57,721 bases of DNA from an uncultured Chitinophagaceae bacterium (GTDB lineage Bacteria; Bacteroidota; Bacteroidia; Chitinophagales; Chitinophagaceae), in the NCBI GenBank assembly GCA_903830285.1, contig CAIKTE010000074.1, positions 1 through 57,721 of the forward strand, written 5' to 3'. How positions within the stretch are numbered: position 1 is the stretch's first letter; every line of letters starts with the position of its first letter. The position numbers and the translations under genes are program-made. The notes beneath the pieces were generated by a model that saw only the letters and a list, made by a program, of their open reading frames with translations, searched no databases and had not been told where the DNA came from. Below, piece by piece: positions 17,885 to 26,346 of the stretch.

Positions 17885-19009
17885 ATGAAAATCTCCAGCA
17901 CGCTGTTCTTTGCTTGTCTACTCTATACCCAAATGGTTGGTATTCCTAGAGATATGGAAGCAGATCAAAATTCAAAGAATTCTGTTAAACGAATTAAAAT
18001 TGGGCTGTTGATCCAAGATAGTTTATTCCGCGATGCTCAAAAAGGGGCAGAAATAGCTATTCAAAAGGCAAATGAGGGTAGTGCTGCTATGGGGTATACG
18101 TTCGAGTTATTGACTCGTTCGATGGCGGGCTCCTGGGGAACCGGCTCGAAAAAGGCAGTAGATCTGATTTTTGAAGAGGATGTATGGACTATTTTGGGTT
18201 CGCACGATGGACGAAATGCCCATCTTGTCGAACAGGTTACTGCAAAGTCCCAAATTGTTTTTTTGTCTGCTTGGGCAAGCGATCCGACCCTGTCACAGGC
18301 TTTTGTCCCCTGGTATTTTAGCTGCGTCCCCAATGACCTTCAACAGGCTGATTTATTGGTTCAGGAAATATATTCGAAAAGGAAAATCAGTAAAGTTGCA
18401 ATCGTTTCTGATAATGGTTATGATTCGGATATGGCTATGAAATGTTTTCTTAAGAAAACAATTCATTCAGGAAAGCTCGCCCCAATTCAACTAACAGTAG
18501 ATAATTCCCTGAATAATTTTCAGGTTGTAATTGATAAGATTAAACAAGCAGACATCAAAGGCATCGTTTTTTGTGGATCTTCACTCTCAGCCTTGAAATT
18601 TGTTCAACAGATCAGACAATTAAAAATGAATCAGCCGGTTTTTTGCTCTTTTTCGTGTATGGATCAAAGTGTAGGCCCGGAGTTTAAACTTGGAGATTAT
18701 GAAAATGTGATATTTGTTTCTCCGGGTAATTGGATGGTAAATAAGGACGTTGCATTTCGAAACGAATTTCTGAAAAAATATAAAAAAAATCCGGGTTCAA
18801 TTGCGGCTTTTGCCTTTGATGGCATGAATATGATAATTGAAGCGATTAAAAATTCAGGTTTTGATCGTACTAAACTTCAAAAAGTTCTCTCAAAAAGTCA
18901 ATATCAAGGGATAACAGGCACGATTCGGTTCGATCAAAGAGGTAATCGACGGGATGCGAACGGCCTGATTGAAATCCATAATGGAAAATTAAAGCAAATT
19001 GAAAATTAG
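17885..19009 (+). CDS. Periplasmic leucine/branched-chain-type binding protein B
   Basis: 374 residues, with a likely signal peptide of about 20 residues, followed by KRIKIGLLIQDSLFRDAQKG and a type I periplasmic-binding fold (EDVWTILGSHDGRNAH, KISKVAIVSDNGYDSDMAMK, AAFAFDGMNMIIEAIKNSG). It shares its layout and the closing YQGITGT motif with the protein at 15650 (YKGITGT), so the two are paralogs. It has no permease partner in the window. It is the last gene before a 206-bp gap containing two hairpins, after which the TPR-CRTAC gene begins. Confidence 0.85.
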   Translation: MKISSTLFFACLLYTQMVGIPRDMEADQNSKNSVKRIKIGLLIQDSLFRDAQKGAEIAIQKANEGSAAMGYTFELLTRSMAGSWGTGSKKAVDLIFEEDVWTILGSHDGRNAHLVEQVTAKSQIVFLSAWASDPTLSQAFVPWYFSCVPNDLQQADLLVQEIYSKRKISKVAIVSDNGYDSDMAMKCFLKKTIHSGKLAPIQLTVDNSLNNFQVVIDKIKQADIKGIVFCGSSLSALKFVQQIRQLKMNQPVFCSFSCMDQSVGPEFKLGDYENVIFVSPGNWMVNKDVAFRNEFLKKYKKNPGSIAAFAFDGMNMIIEAIKNSGFDRTKLQKVLSKSQYQGITGTIRFDQRGNRRDANGLIEIHNGKLKQIEN

Positions 19010-19132
19010 GCCAGTCTTTGGATGCCTAAAATAATTAAATTAGTGCGTTAGAGAAGAGAATTGGTGCGAACCCTGTTTTCGAAAAAATGGTTGGATATAT
19101 TATTTATGCCTTTAGGGCATATTAAAATATTC

Positions 19133-19162
19133 AATTGCTATTTTGGTTGTTAGCAATTTTGT
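19133..19162 (+). terminator. Possible weak terminator or attenuator hairpin
   Basis: An 8-bp inverted repeat, AATTGCTA (19133-19140) and TAGCAATT (19151-19158), with a 10-nt loop is followed by a short T-run. A smaller hairpin, TATGCC/GGCATA, precedes it at 19105-19121. They lie between the binding-protein gene and the TPR-CRTAC gene and may separate two transcription units. The stem is AT-rich, so termination would be weak. Confidence 0.35.
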
Positions 19163-19215
19163 AAGATCAATATTCAGCTTTTGGATTGTTTTGTGACAAT
19201 AAGATCGATAAAATT

Positions 19216-22200
19216 ATGAATAAAAATACTGGCATTCTATTGCCGATTGTTCTTTGTCTTGCTTCATTGTTCAGTTGTACGGATTCCGTAAAAGATAGCA
19301 AACAAAAATCGATCGATTTGATGAGCACCCAAACTTTGGGGCTCGCCTATCTGGAAGAATCTAAACTTAATGAAGCTGAAAAAGAGTTTAAAAAATTCAT
19401 CAAGCTCGCCCCCAACGAAAAATTAGGATATGCTGATCTTGGATTAGCCTATTTAAGAATGGGAAAATATCCGGAAGCTGAAGCACAACTTTTAAAAGCA
19501 ATTAAAATTGATTCGAAAGATGCCGACGTCCGGTTATTGTTGGCTACCGTTTATCAGATGAATGATCAACGCGACAAGGCGATCAACGAACTGAAAGAGG
19601 CGCTTAAATTTGCCCCTGATCACATCAAAATTCTATATGATTTAGCTGAGCTTTATGCAGCAGCATCTGATCCATCATCCCGGCAGCAACGAATGGAATA
19701 TTACCTTCACCTTGCACAAAAAGCTCCGGGTAATATCGTCCCTCTTTTGAATCTGACAGAAATCGAAATCCAAAATGGTAATTTGGATAAAGCAATCGAA
19801 CAATTGGAAATCATCCAGAAACAGTTCCCCGATTTTCCAAAAGAAGTTATTGAATATTATGATAATACACTTTCCTTGCTCAAAAAAGCTGATAAAGAAA
19901 AAGCGATCGTTCAATTTACATTTTTCAATAATTACATGAAAGTTACCTCCCCTTATCAGGCTGGTATCTTGGAGTTAAAAGGTCCGGGAGGGTCACTTAT
20001 AGGTTTTCCACTGATAACATACGACCAACAAGCATCTTCCCAAAACACAGATAATAAATCAATTCTGGATGTGATTCGGTTCACAAATGTGACTGCTTCA
20101 GCCGGATTAAATTTCGTTCCGTCCTTCAAAGAAGGCGAAAATGCAGCATTCAAATACGCTACCCATGTTGAAGCTGTTGATTACGATAGCGATGGAGATA
20201 TTGATCTTTATGTTGGCAGTTATGATCCTTCCTCTAAAACATATAAACATTACCTTTTCAATAATAACATGGGAAGGTTTAAAGATGTTTCAAAAGAGGC
20301 CGGGCTTATTCACTCGGGCAAGGAGTCATCGGCTAGCTTTGCCGACTTTGACAACGACGGTTTCCCTGATCTTTTTATCGTTAAAGATGGGGGTGATATA
20401 CTATACCGCAATACTGGGAATGGAATTTTCGAAAATGTAACATCAAAGGCAAAGATCGGTAACAAACTGGGTGGAACTAAAGCATTATTCTTAGATCTTG
20501 ATCATGACGGTGATCTTGATTTGTTTGAAACAAACTCGGGTTCAAACCGGGTGTTGCGCAATAATGGAGATGGCACTTTTAAGGATCAGACTGATCGTAT
20601 GGGTTTTTCGGATAACAACATAAATAGCAGAGATGCAGCGTTTGGCGATTTTGATGATGATGGAGATATTGACCTTGCTGTTGTAAACCAAAATGCAGGT
20701 CCAATGCTGTATTCGAATCAAAGACAGGGAATTTTTAAGAATATTGCAGACAAAGCTGGCTTAAAGAGTAGCACAGCTGCAAATTCGGTGACAGTAGGAG
20801 ATTACAATAACGATGGATTTTTGGATATGTTCATTAGCTCATATAATGGAGGAGATTGTGGTTTATACCGTAATCTGGGCAACGGAAGTTTTGAGCTTGA
20901 TGGTAAATCAAAAGAGATGTTCGCTGCTTTACAGCATATTAAAGCCTACGATGCCAAATTTTTTGATTTCGACAATGATGGGTTCCAGGATCTTATCATT
21001 GTTGGTGAATCAGAGGTTAAAGGGAAACCTGCACTTTTCTTGTTCCACAATGATGGGAAAGGGTATTTTTCGGATGCTTCTCAACTCCTGCCCGACGAAC
21101 CGAAATCGGGAAGACAAATAGCATTGTTCGATTACGACAACGACGGTGATATTGATGTTGTGATTGCCGGATTGAATGGGGCTGTATACCTTCTTCGCAA
21201 TGACGGAGGAAACATGAACCACTATGTAGATATGAAATTGGTTGGTATAAAGGCCGGTAGTGCCAAAAATAACCATTTTGGGGTTGGTGCAAAAATTGAA
21301 ATGCGCTCTGGTGACTTATACCAATCGATGGTTGTGACCGATCCTAACCTGCACTTTGGATTAGGGAACCGAACAAAAGCGGATGTGATCAGAATCACTT
21401 GGACAAATGGTGTCCCTCAAAATATAATTCTCCCGGGAGTAGATCAGGCATTAATTGAGGCTCAAACGCTCAAAGGTTCCTGTCCATTTTTATATACCTG
21501 GGATGGAGATAAATACGTTTTTGCAAAGGATATCATCTGGCGAAGTGCTCTGGGTATGCCTCTGGGTATTATGGGAGCTGCAACAAAGTATGCTTTTCCG
21601 GATGCTTCCGATGATTATATTAAAATACCCGCCGAAAATATAAAATCGAAAGATGGTGAATTTTTATTTCAGGTCACATCTGAGCTATGGGAAACAATTT
21701 ATATCGATCAGTTACAGCTTGTAGTTGTCGATCATCCCGATTCTGTAAGCATATTTGTACCTGAGCAGTTTTCGCCCCCACCATTTCCCGGACTGAAAAT
21801 CTTTCAGGTACATGAAAAATCGTTGCCAATTTCTGCTAAAGATGAAACAGGTAAAAATGTTCTTTCCGTAATTTCTGAAAAAGACGATAAATATATATCG
21901 GATTTCAGGTCCGGAAAATATCAAGGTATCACCAGAATGCATGATTTGATCCTTGATCCCGGCGAGATAGGTAAATCTAAAAACCTATTTATATTCCTTA
22001 ATGGTTGGATATTTCCAACAGATGCAAGCATTAATGTTGCTATCTCACAATCAGATCAGCTTAAGGTCGTACCGCCGATGCTTCAGGTCATAAATAAGAA
22101 AGGTGAGTGGGAAACTGTGATCGAAAATCTTGGTTTTCCAATGGGTAAAGATAAAAACGTAATTGCCGATCTTTCAGGAAAATTTCTTTCATCCGATCAT

Positions 22201-22776
22201 AGGGTTAGAATCCAGACAAACATGGAGATCTATTGGGATCAGATTTTCTTTTCAGATTGTAATACAAATACTCCGGTGATATCAACAGTTCTAAATCCAA
22301 CTTTTGCCGATATTCACTACAGAGGTTTCTCGCAGAGCTATAAAAAAGGGGGGCGATTCGGGCCTCATTGGTTTGATTATTCAAAAGTCGATAAAAACAA
22401 AAAATGGCGCGATCTTTCCGGGAACTATACCCGCTACGGTAATGTGTTGTCATTGCTGGAAGGTTCTGATAACAAATATATTATATCAAATGCGGGTGAT
22501 GAAACCTCCGTAAAGTTTAGTGCAAAAGCATTACCCAAACTGAAGGATGGATGGAAAAGGGATTTTCTCATCCATAGTGTTGGATGGGTGAAAGATGGCG
22601 ATATTAACACTGTATCAGGAAGTACTGTTTTGCCGCTCCCTTTTCATGGAATGAAAAGTTATCCTCCTTCCGAAAAGGATGCTTATCCCAATGATCCCGA
22701 ACTTAAAAGATATAATCAGCAATACAATACAAGAGTTGTTACTCAGGATGATTATAGAAATGCGATTAAAAAATAA
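19216..22776 (+). CDS. TPR / FG-GAP (CRTAC1) / ASPIC-UnbV lipoprotein, large paralog B
   Basis: About 1186 residues from the ATG at 19216, which yields a lipoprotein signal ending LFSC; a TTG at 19186 adds only ten residues. The order matches the protein at 111-3734. TPR repeats cover about 30-230 (LNEAEKEFKKFIKLAPNE, YPEAEAQLLKAIKIDSKD). FG-GAP propeller repeats carry Ca-type loops (DYDSDGDIDLY, DFDNDGFPDLF). An ASPIC/UnbV segment follows (GVGAKIEMRSGDLYQ, ITWTNGVPQ). The C-terminal module of about 430 residues has SCPFLYTWDGDKYVF, IIWRSALGMP, HWFDYSKVD and WKRDFLIHSVGWVKDGD. The last module is strongly conserved between the two paralogs, so it is under selection, but I know no function for it. 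The next CRTAC1 gene begins 8 bp downstream. Probably surface-exposed. Confidence 0.92.
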   Translation: MNKNTGILLPIVLCLASLFSCTDSVKDSKQKSIDLMSTQTLGLAYLEESKLNEAEKEFKKFIKLAPNEKLGYADLGLAYLRMGKYPEAEAQLLKAIKIDSKDADVRLLLATVYQMNDQRDKAINELKEALKFAPDHIKILYDLAELYAAASDPSSRQQRMEYYLHLAQKAPGNIVPLLNLTEIEIQNGNLDKAIEQLEIIQKQFPDFPKEVIEYYDNTLSLLKKADKEKAIVQFTFFNNYMKVTSPYQAGILELKGPGGSLIGFPLITYDQQASSQNTDNKSILDVIRFTNVTASAGLNFVPSFKEGENAAFKYATHVEAVDYDSDGDIDLYVGSYDPSSKTYKHYLFNNNMGRFKDVSKEAGLIHSGKESSASFADFDNDGFPDLFIVKDGGDILYRNTGNGIFENVTSKAKIGNKLGGTKALFLDLDHDGDLDLFETNSGSNRVLRNNGDGTFKDQTDRMGFSDNNINSRDAAFGDFDDDGDIDLAVVNQNAGPMLYSNQRQGIFKNIADKAGLKSSTAANSVTVGDYNNDGFLDMFISSYNGGDCGLYRNLGNGSFELDGKSKEMFAALQHIKAYDAKFFDFDNDGFQDLIIVGESEVKGKPALFLFHNDGKGYFSDASQLLPDEPKSGRQIALFDYDNDGDIDVVIAGLNGAVYLLRNDGGNMNHYVDMKLVGIKAGSAKNNHFGVGAKIEMRSGDLYQSMVVTDPNLHFGLGNRTKADVIRITWTNGVPQNIILPGVDQALIEAQTLKGSCPFLYTWDGDKYVFAKDIIWRSALGMPLGIMGAATKYAFPDASDDYIKIPAENIKSKDGEFLFQVTSELWETIYIDQLQLVVVDHPDSVSIFVPEQFSPPPFPGLKIFQVHEKSLPISAKDETGKNVLSVISEKDDKYISDFRSGKYQGITRMHDLILDPGEIGKSKNLFIFLNGWIFPTDASINVAISQSDQLKVVPPMLQVINKKGEWETVIENLGFPMGKDKNVIADLSGKFLSSDHRVRIQTNMEIYWDQIFFSDCNTNTPVISTVLNPTFADIHYRGFSQSYKKGGRFGPHWFDYSKVDKNKKWRDLSGNYTRYGNVLSLLEGSDNKYIISNAGDETSVKFSAKALPKLKDGWKRDFLIHSVGWVKDGDINTVSGSTVLPLPFHGMKSYPPSEKDAYPNDPELKRYNQQYNTRVVTQDDYRNAIKK

Positions 22777-22784
22777 AAAATAAA

Positions 22785-24449
22785 ATGGAATTAAAATTTA
22801 AAACAACCGGTTACTTGCTGATCTTTTTGTTTTTGCCGGCTTTCTTAACAGCACAAAAAAAAAGAATCCTATTTACCGACGTCACTCAAAAGGCTGGGAT
22901 CGATTTTAAGTACACATTTGGAGATGATACCTATAAAAATATATTGGAAAGTAGCGGTTCTGGTATTACCGTATTTGATTACAACAACGACGGTTTTATG
23001 GATATTTACTTGATGAATGGGAAGTATCTTGAAGGTATTTCAGATAAGAATGGTGAAAAATATAAAAATGCGCATAATTCATTGTACAAAAATAATGGGA
23101 ACGGCACATTTACTGAGGTTACTCAAAAGGCCGGAATTGCCGGACATAACTGGTGCATGGCAGCTGGTGCTATTGATCTTGATAATGATGGATATCAGGA
23201 TCTTTATGTACTGAATTATGGTCCAAATGTATTTTATCATAATAATGGAGATGGAACATTCAAAGATATTACCAACTCTTTAGGTTTGGCTGGTCCTGAA
23301 AAGCTGAATGGATTTACGAAATGGAGCATCGGGGTTTCTTTTTGGGATTATAATAAAGATGGGAGACTCGATGCAATGGTTGGTAATTTTATGGCTTTTG
23401 ATCCGGCTTATAAAACAGCGGCAACACCCGACTTAATGCCTAGTCCTGCAGAGTACAATGGTCAACCATCGATGCTTTACGAACAACAGGCAAACGGAAA
23501 ATTTAAGGATGTAACCAAGGAAAAGAATCTCTACTTCCCCAATTCAAAATGCATGGGTCTGACTGTCTTTGATTACAATGATGACGGTAATATTGATATC
23601 TTTCAGGCCAATGATCATCAATTAAATTTTCTTTTCAAAAATGAAAAAGGAATCTATAAGGAGGTAGGAGTAGCCAGCGGTGTGGCAGCCAACAGCAAAG
23701 GTGAACCAACGGGCTCTATGCATGCATCAATTGGAGATATTGATGGAGATGGACTTATCGACATCCTCGTCACCGATCTCGATTATGGAGCGCTTTATAA
23801 GAACATGGGGAATGGGTTATTTGTTGACATCACCGAAAAGAGCGGTCTTGCAGCTGCAATGGAAGGAAAAGGTTGCTGGGGAGCCGCACTTTTTGATTAT
23901 GATAATGATGGGAATCTTGATATTGTTTCTGCTAATGGAACGGCTGAAGAACTTATTTCTCAATATCCATTGTTGCTCTGGAACGACGGCAAGGGTCATT
24001 TTAAAAATGTCGGGAAAGAGCATGGCGCTTATTTTTCAACCAAACGTTCAGGTAGGGGATTAGCAGTGTTGGATTATGACAATGATGGGTTTCTCGATCT
24101 TATTATTTCACACGTGGATCAACCTGGGACAGCTGCGCTTCTACACAATAGTGGTGGCAATGGGAATCATTGGCTTGGTTTAACTTTGAAAGGCAAAAAC
24201 GGGCCAGCTATAGCAATTGGTGCTAAAGTGACAGTGACTGCGGGAGGCGTGAAAAGAGTGTTTGTCAATCAGTGGACGACCGGATATCTTTCGAACAGTG
24301 ATCAGCGCCTTCATATTGGTCTGGGCGCTCAAAAAGTGATAGACCAAATTGAAATAAATTGGACAAATGGAGCAAAAGAAGTCTATAAAAATATTGCTTC
24401 CGACAGATACCTTACAATTTTACAGGGAAAAGGAGTGGTTTCGAAATAA
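22785..24449 (+). CDS. CRTAC1-type FG-GAP protein with ASPIC/UnbV, secreted
   Basis: 554 residues with a cleavable signal (LPAFLTAQ, about residue 24) and no lipobox. FG-GAP repeats follow directly, with loops such as DYNNDGFMDIY, DLDNDGYQDLY and DYDNDGFLDLI. The chain ends in an ASPIC/UnbV domain (IGAKVTVTAGGVKRVFVN, INWTNGAKEVY). It begins 8 bp after the large TPR-CRTAC gene and is the last plus-strand gene of the cluster. The pairing of one large TPR-CRTAC protein with one short CRTAC protein also occurs on the left side (111-3734 and 6317-8098). Confidence 0.9.
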   Translation: MELKFKTTGYLLIFLFLPAFLTAQKKRILFTDVTQKAGIDFKYTFGDDTYKNILESSGSGITVFDYNNDGFMDIYLMNGKYLEGISDKNGEKYKNAHNSLYKNNGNGTFTEVTQKAGIAGHNWCMAAGAIDLDNDGYQDLYVLNYGPNVFYHNNGDGTFKDITNSLGLAGPEKLNGFTKWSIGVSFWDYNKDGRLDAMVGNFMAFDPAYKTAATPDLMPSPAEYNGQPSMLYEQQANGKFKDVTKEKNLYFPNSKCMGLTVFDYNDDGNIDIFQANDHQLNFLFKNEKGIYKEVGVASGVAANSKGEPTGSMHASIGDIDGDGLIDILVTDLDYGALYKNMGNGLFVDITEKSGLAAAMEGKGCWGAALFDYDNDGNLDIVSANGTAEELISQYPLLLWNDGKGHFKNVGKEHGAYFSTKRSGRGLAVLDYDNDGFLDLIISHVDQPGTAALLHNSGGNGNHWLGLTLKGKNGPAIAIGAKVTVTAGGVKRVFVNQWTTGYLSNSDQRLHIGLGAQKVIDQIEINWTNGAKEVYKNIASDRYLTILQGKGVVSK

Positions 24450-24508
24450 AGTTAATCATCAATCATTTATACAAAGAGATAAAACCAAAAGAATGATCAA
24501 ATTATTGA

Positions 24509-25927
24509 TTATTCAAGTTCAATAATTATTTGATTTGAACCTTTGACAGATGAGTTGATTTTGTGGGTTGACTGATTTAAACCATTTACTGTAAAGGATT
24601 TAATTTTTGAGCCACCTCCCTTAAAAACAATTTTTAATACAGCATGACGATAGTTGATATCACTTAGCGAAAGGAAATGAACATTACTAGGCAAAAATGG
24701 TTTAAATGAGATCCCATCCTGTTCGATCCGAATGCCTGCTAAACCATATTGGACCATATTGAGATAGGCAGTAGCCGACCAAGTTTGTAGCTTACAGGAA
24801 ACCCAGTGAAAATCAGGATAGGCATCACTATTTGCCTGCCAGCCACCATCAGGAGCACCTGTATATGGATTATATATTTCCCTGAAATTATAATCCCCTT
24901 TGTCTGGGTCTAAAGCTAACCGGATAAGGTTATTTAATTCTCTAGAAAAGGCAGGATGATTTCCTGCTATGATACATGCCTGTGCAAAAAAACCATTGAC
25001 CATCGGCCAAATTATATTATTATGTCTGCCTGGTTTAGCAGGAGAATATCTTGTAAAATCCGGATAAATGGATGTGATTCCAAATTTTGAGACCGTAGCA
25101 TTTTCTGTCAATCGAAACGCCTGCTCTTTATTTAAAATGCCAAATATGATGGCAAAGGAAATTCCTAATCCTTCTTGTGATTTATCTAGGGCTTCAGTAT
25201 GATCAATTAAATAGTAAAGCTTGTTTTCTTTTTCGGAATAGAAATATTTCAGGATACCCGATTTCAAATCTTCAGATTTTTTCTGATAAGAATAAATGAT
25301 AGCCTTGTCCATTTTTAATATTTCTGCCATTTCAATCAGTGATCGATATGCACCATAATAAACACAATTTGTACTGAGACATTTTATATTCTTTGAATTG
25401 GGGTGATCTAAAACAAATGAACTGTTATTGTTTTTACTAAAAACAGATTCGGGATAACCGGCAATACCATCATTAAAAACAGATGGCCCGGTAAACAACC
25501 CGAATTTATGATCATATGCTTGTTGCTCTAACTTAGCCATAGTATTAAAGGAACATTTGAAAGCCTGCTCCAGAAATGTGAAGTCGCCGGTAACTTTATA
25601 ATGGTTTAAAGCAGCAATTACCCATATAATCTGATCCCAATATTGATGACCAATGCTGTCTTTATTCAGGGTAACACTCCACAAAGACCTTTCTGCTACT
25701 TGTGGCCTTAAAAGGCTTACGGCATTCCAAGAATTAATGGCAATATCTCTTGTCCACTCACCGCCATAATCGCCACCCGCAGCTAAAATACCTCTTCGGG
25801 TATTGATATCAACTGTATTGATTGCAAGTGTAAAAGCATCTGCAATAGTTTGATTGTCGCAACTAATCTTTTGTGCAAATGAATGATCGGTTATCAGTAA
25901 TAAAATAGCGAATAAAAGTTTTCTCAT
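24509..25927 (-). CDS. Exported (alpha/alpha)6-barrel glycosidase, MGH1/GH63-like
   Basis: 472 residues with a signal peptide ending at SFAQ (about 19). The sequence is that of a six-hairpin glycosidase of the MGH1/GH63/GH37 type: GGDYGGEWTRDIAINSW near the start, WDQIIWVIAALNHY, then WPMVNGFFAQACIIAG and DGGWQANSDAYPDFHW late in the chain. The Asp in WTRD occupies the position of the general acid in GH63-like enzymes. A C-terminal beta-sandwich (IRIEQDGISFKPFLP onward) closes the protein. The likely role is hydrolysis of a small alpha-glycoside or oligosaccharide in the periplasm. It is convergent with the CRTAC cluster, with only 59 bp between stop codons, and has no obvious operon partner. 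Confidence 0.8.
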   Translation of the reverse strand: MRKLLFAILLLITDHSFAQKISCDNQTIADAFTLAINTVDINTRRGILAAGGDYGGEWTRDIAINSWNAVSLLRPQVAERSLWSVTLNKDSIGHQYWDQIIWVIAALNHYKVTGDFTFLEQAFKCSFNTMAKLEQQAYDHKFGLFTGPSVFNDGIAGYPESVFSKNNNSSFVLDHPNSKNIKCLSTNCVYYGAYRSLIEMAEILKMDKAIIYSYQKKSEDLKSGILKYFYSEKENKLYYLIDHTEALDKSQEGLGISFAIIFGILNKEQAFRLTENATVSKFGITSIYPDFTRYSPAKPGRHNNIIWPMVNGFFAQACIIAGNHPAFSRELNNLIRLALDPDKGDYNFREIYNPYTGAPDGGWQANSDAYPDFHWVSCKLQTWSATAYLNMVQYGLAGIRIEQDGISFKPFLPSNVHFLSLSDINYRHAVLKIVFKGGGSKIKSFTVNGLNQSTHKINSSVKGSNQIIIELE

Positions 25928-26291
25928 TTCCGGTTTCTTAAATGATTAAATACTATATCATTTTATTGCAGTTATATAAGTAAGGTCAGTGTTTAAAAAA
26001 AATCAGGAATAGTAAGATTAAAGATAGAAAATGAAATTGCACACATAGTGATATTTTTAAAGACAACGGGCTTTTATTATCGGAAAATGATCTCATAAAA
26101 CCACCATTTGTTTGAAAATAGCACTTCATACTTCCATAAATTCCCCCGAATTCGGAAATCTTCCAATTGCTGTCTTATAAACCGAAGACTAATTTGCTGG
26201 TTAAAGTGACAGTTATTAAGCGAAGAAACTTAGTTTGTCTTATTGTATCATTCTTGTTGAAACGATGTATCAGGATGATCAGAAAAAGATA
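25928..26291. other. Intergenic spacer without recognised genes
   Basis: No convincing reading frame or RNA gene was found between the start of the GH63-like gene and the terminator at 26292. The AT-rich part next to 25927 should carry the promoter of that gene. Nothing else stands out. Confidence 0.4.
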
Positions 26292-26326
26292 AAGTAAAAG
26301 CCCGGATAAAAACCGGGCTTTTACAT
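26292..26326 (-). terminator. Rho-independent terminator of the GHL10 gene
   Basis: A 12-bp perfect stem, GTAAAAGCCCGG (26294-26305) and CCGGGCTTTTAC (26313-26324), with a 7-nt loop. On the minus strand it follows the stop at 26347 by about 20 bp and runs into a T-rich tract. Confidence 0.75.
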
Positions 26327-26346
26327 ATAAGTATTCAATTATGCGT

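Noticed and set aside
111-24449. Enediyne or other known natural-product cluster, suggested by the UnbV domains
   Set aside because: No enediyne polyketide synthase or other core synthase is present; ASPIC/UnbV domains are common in unrelated FG-GAP proteins.
24501-24526. Terminator between the CRTAC cluster and the GH63-like gene
   Set aside because: The inverted repeat ATTATTGA/TCAATAAT is short, AT-only and runs into the end of the coding sequence, so it is too weak to call.
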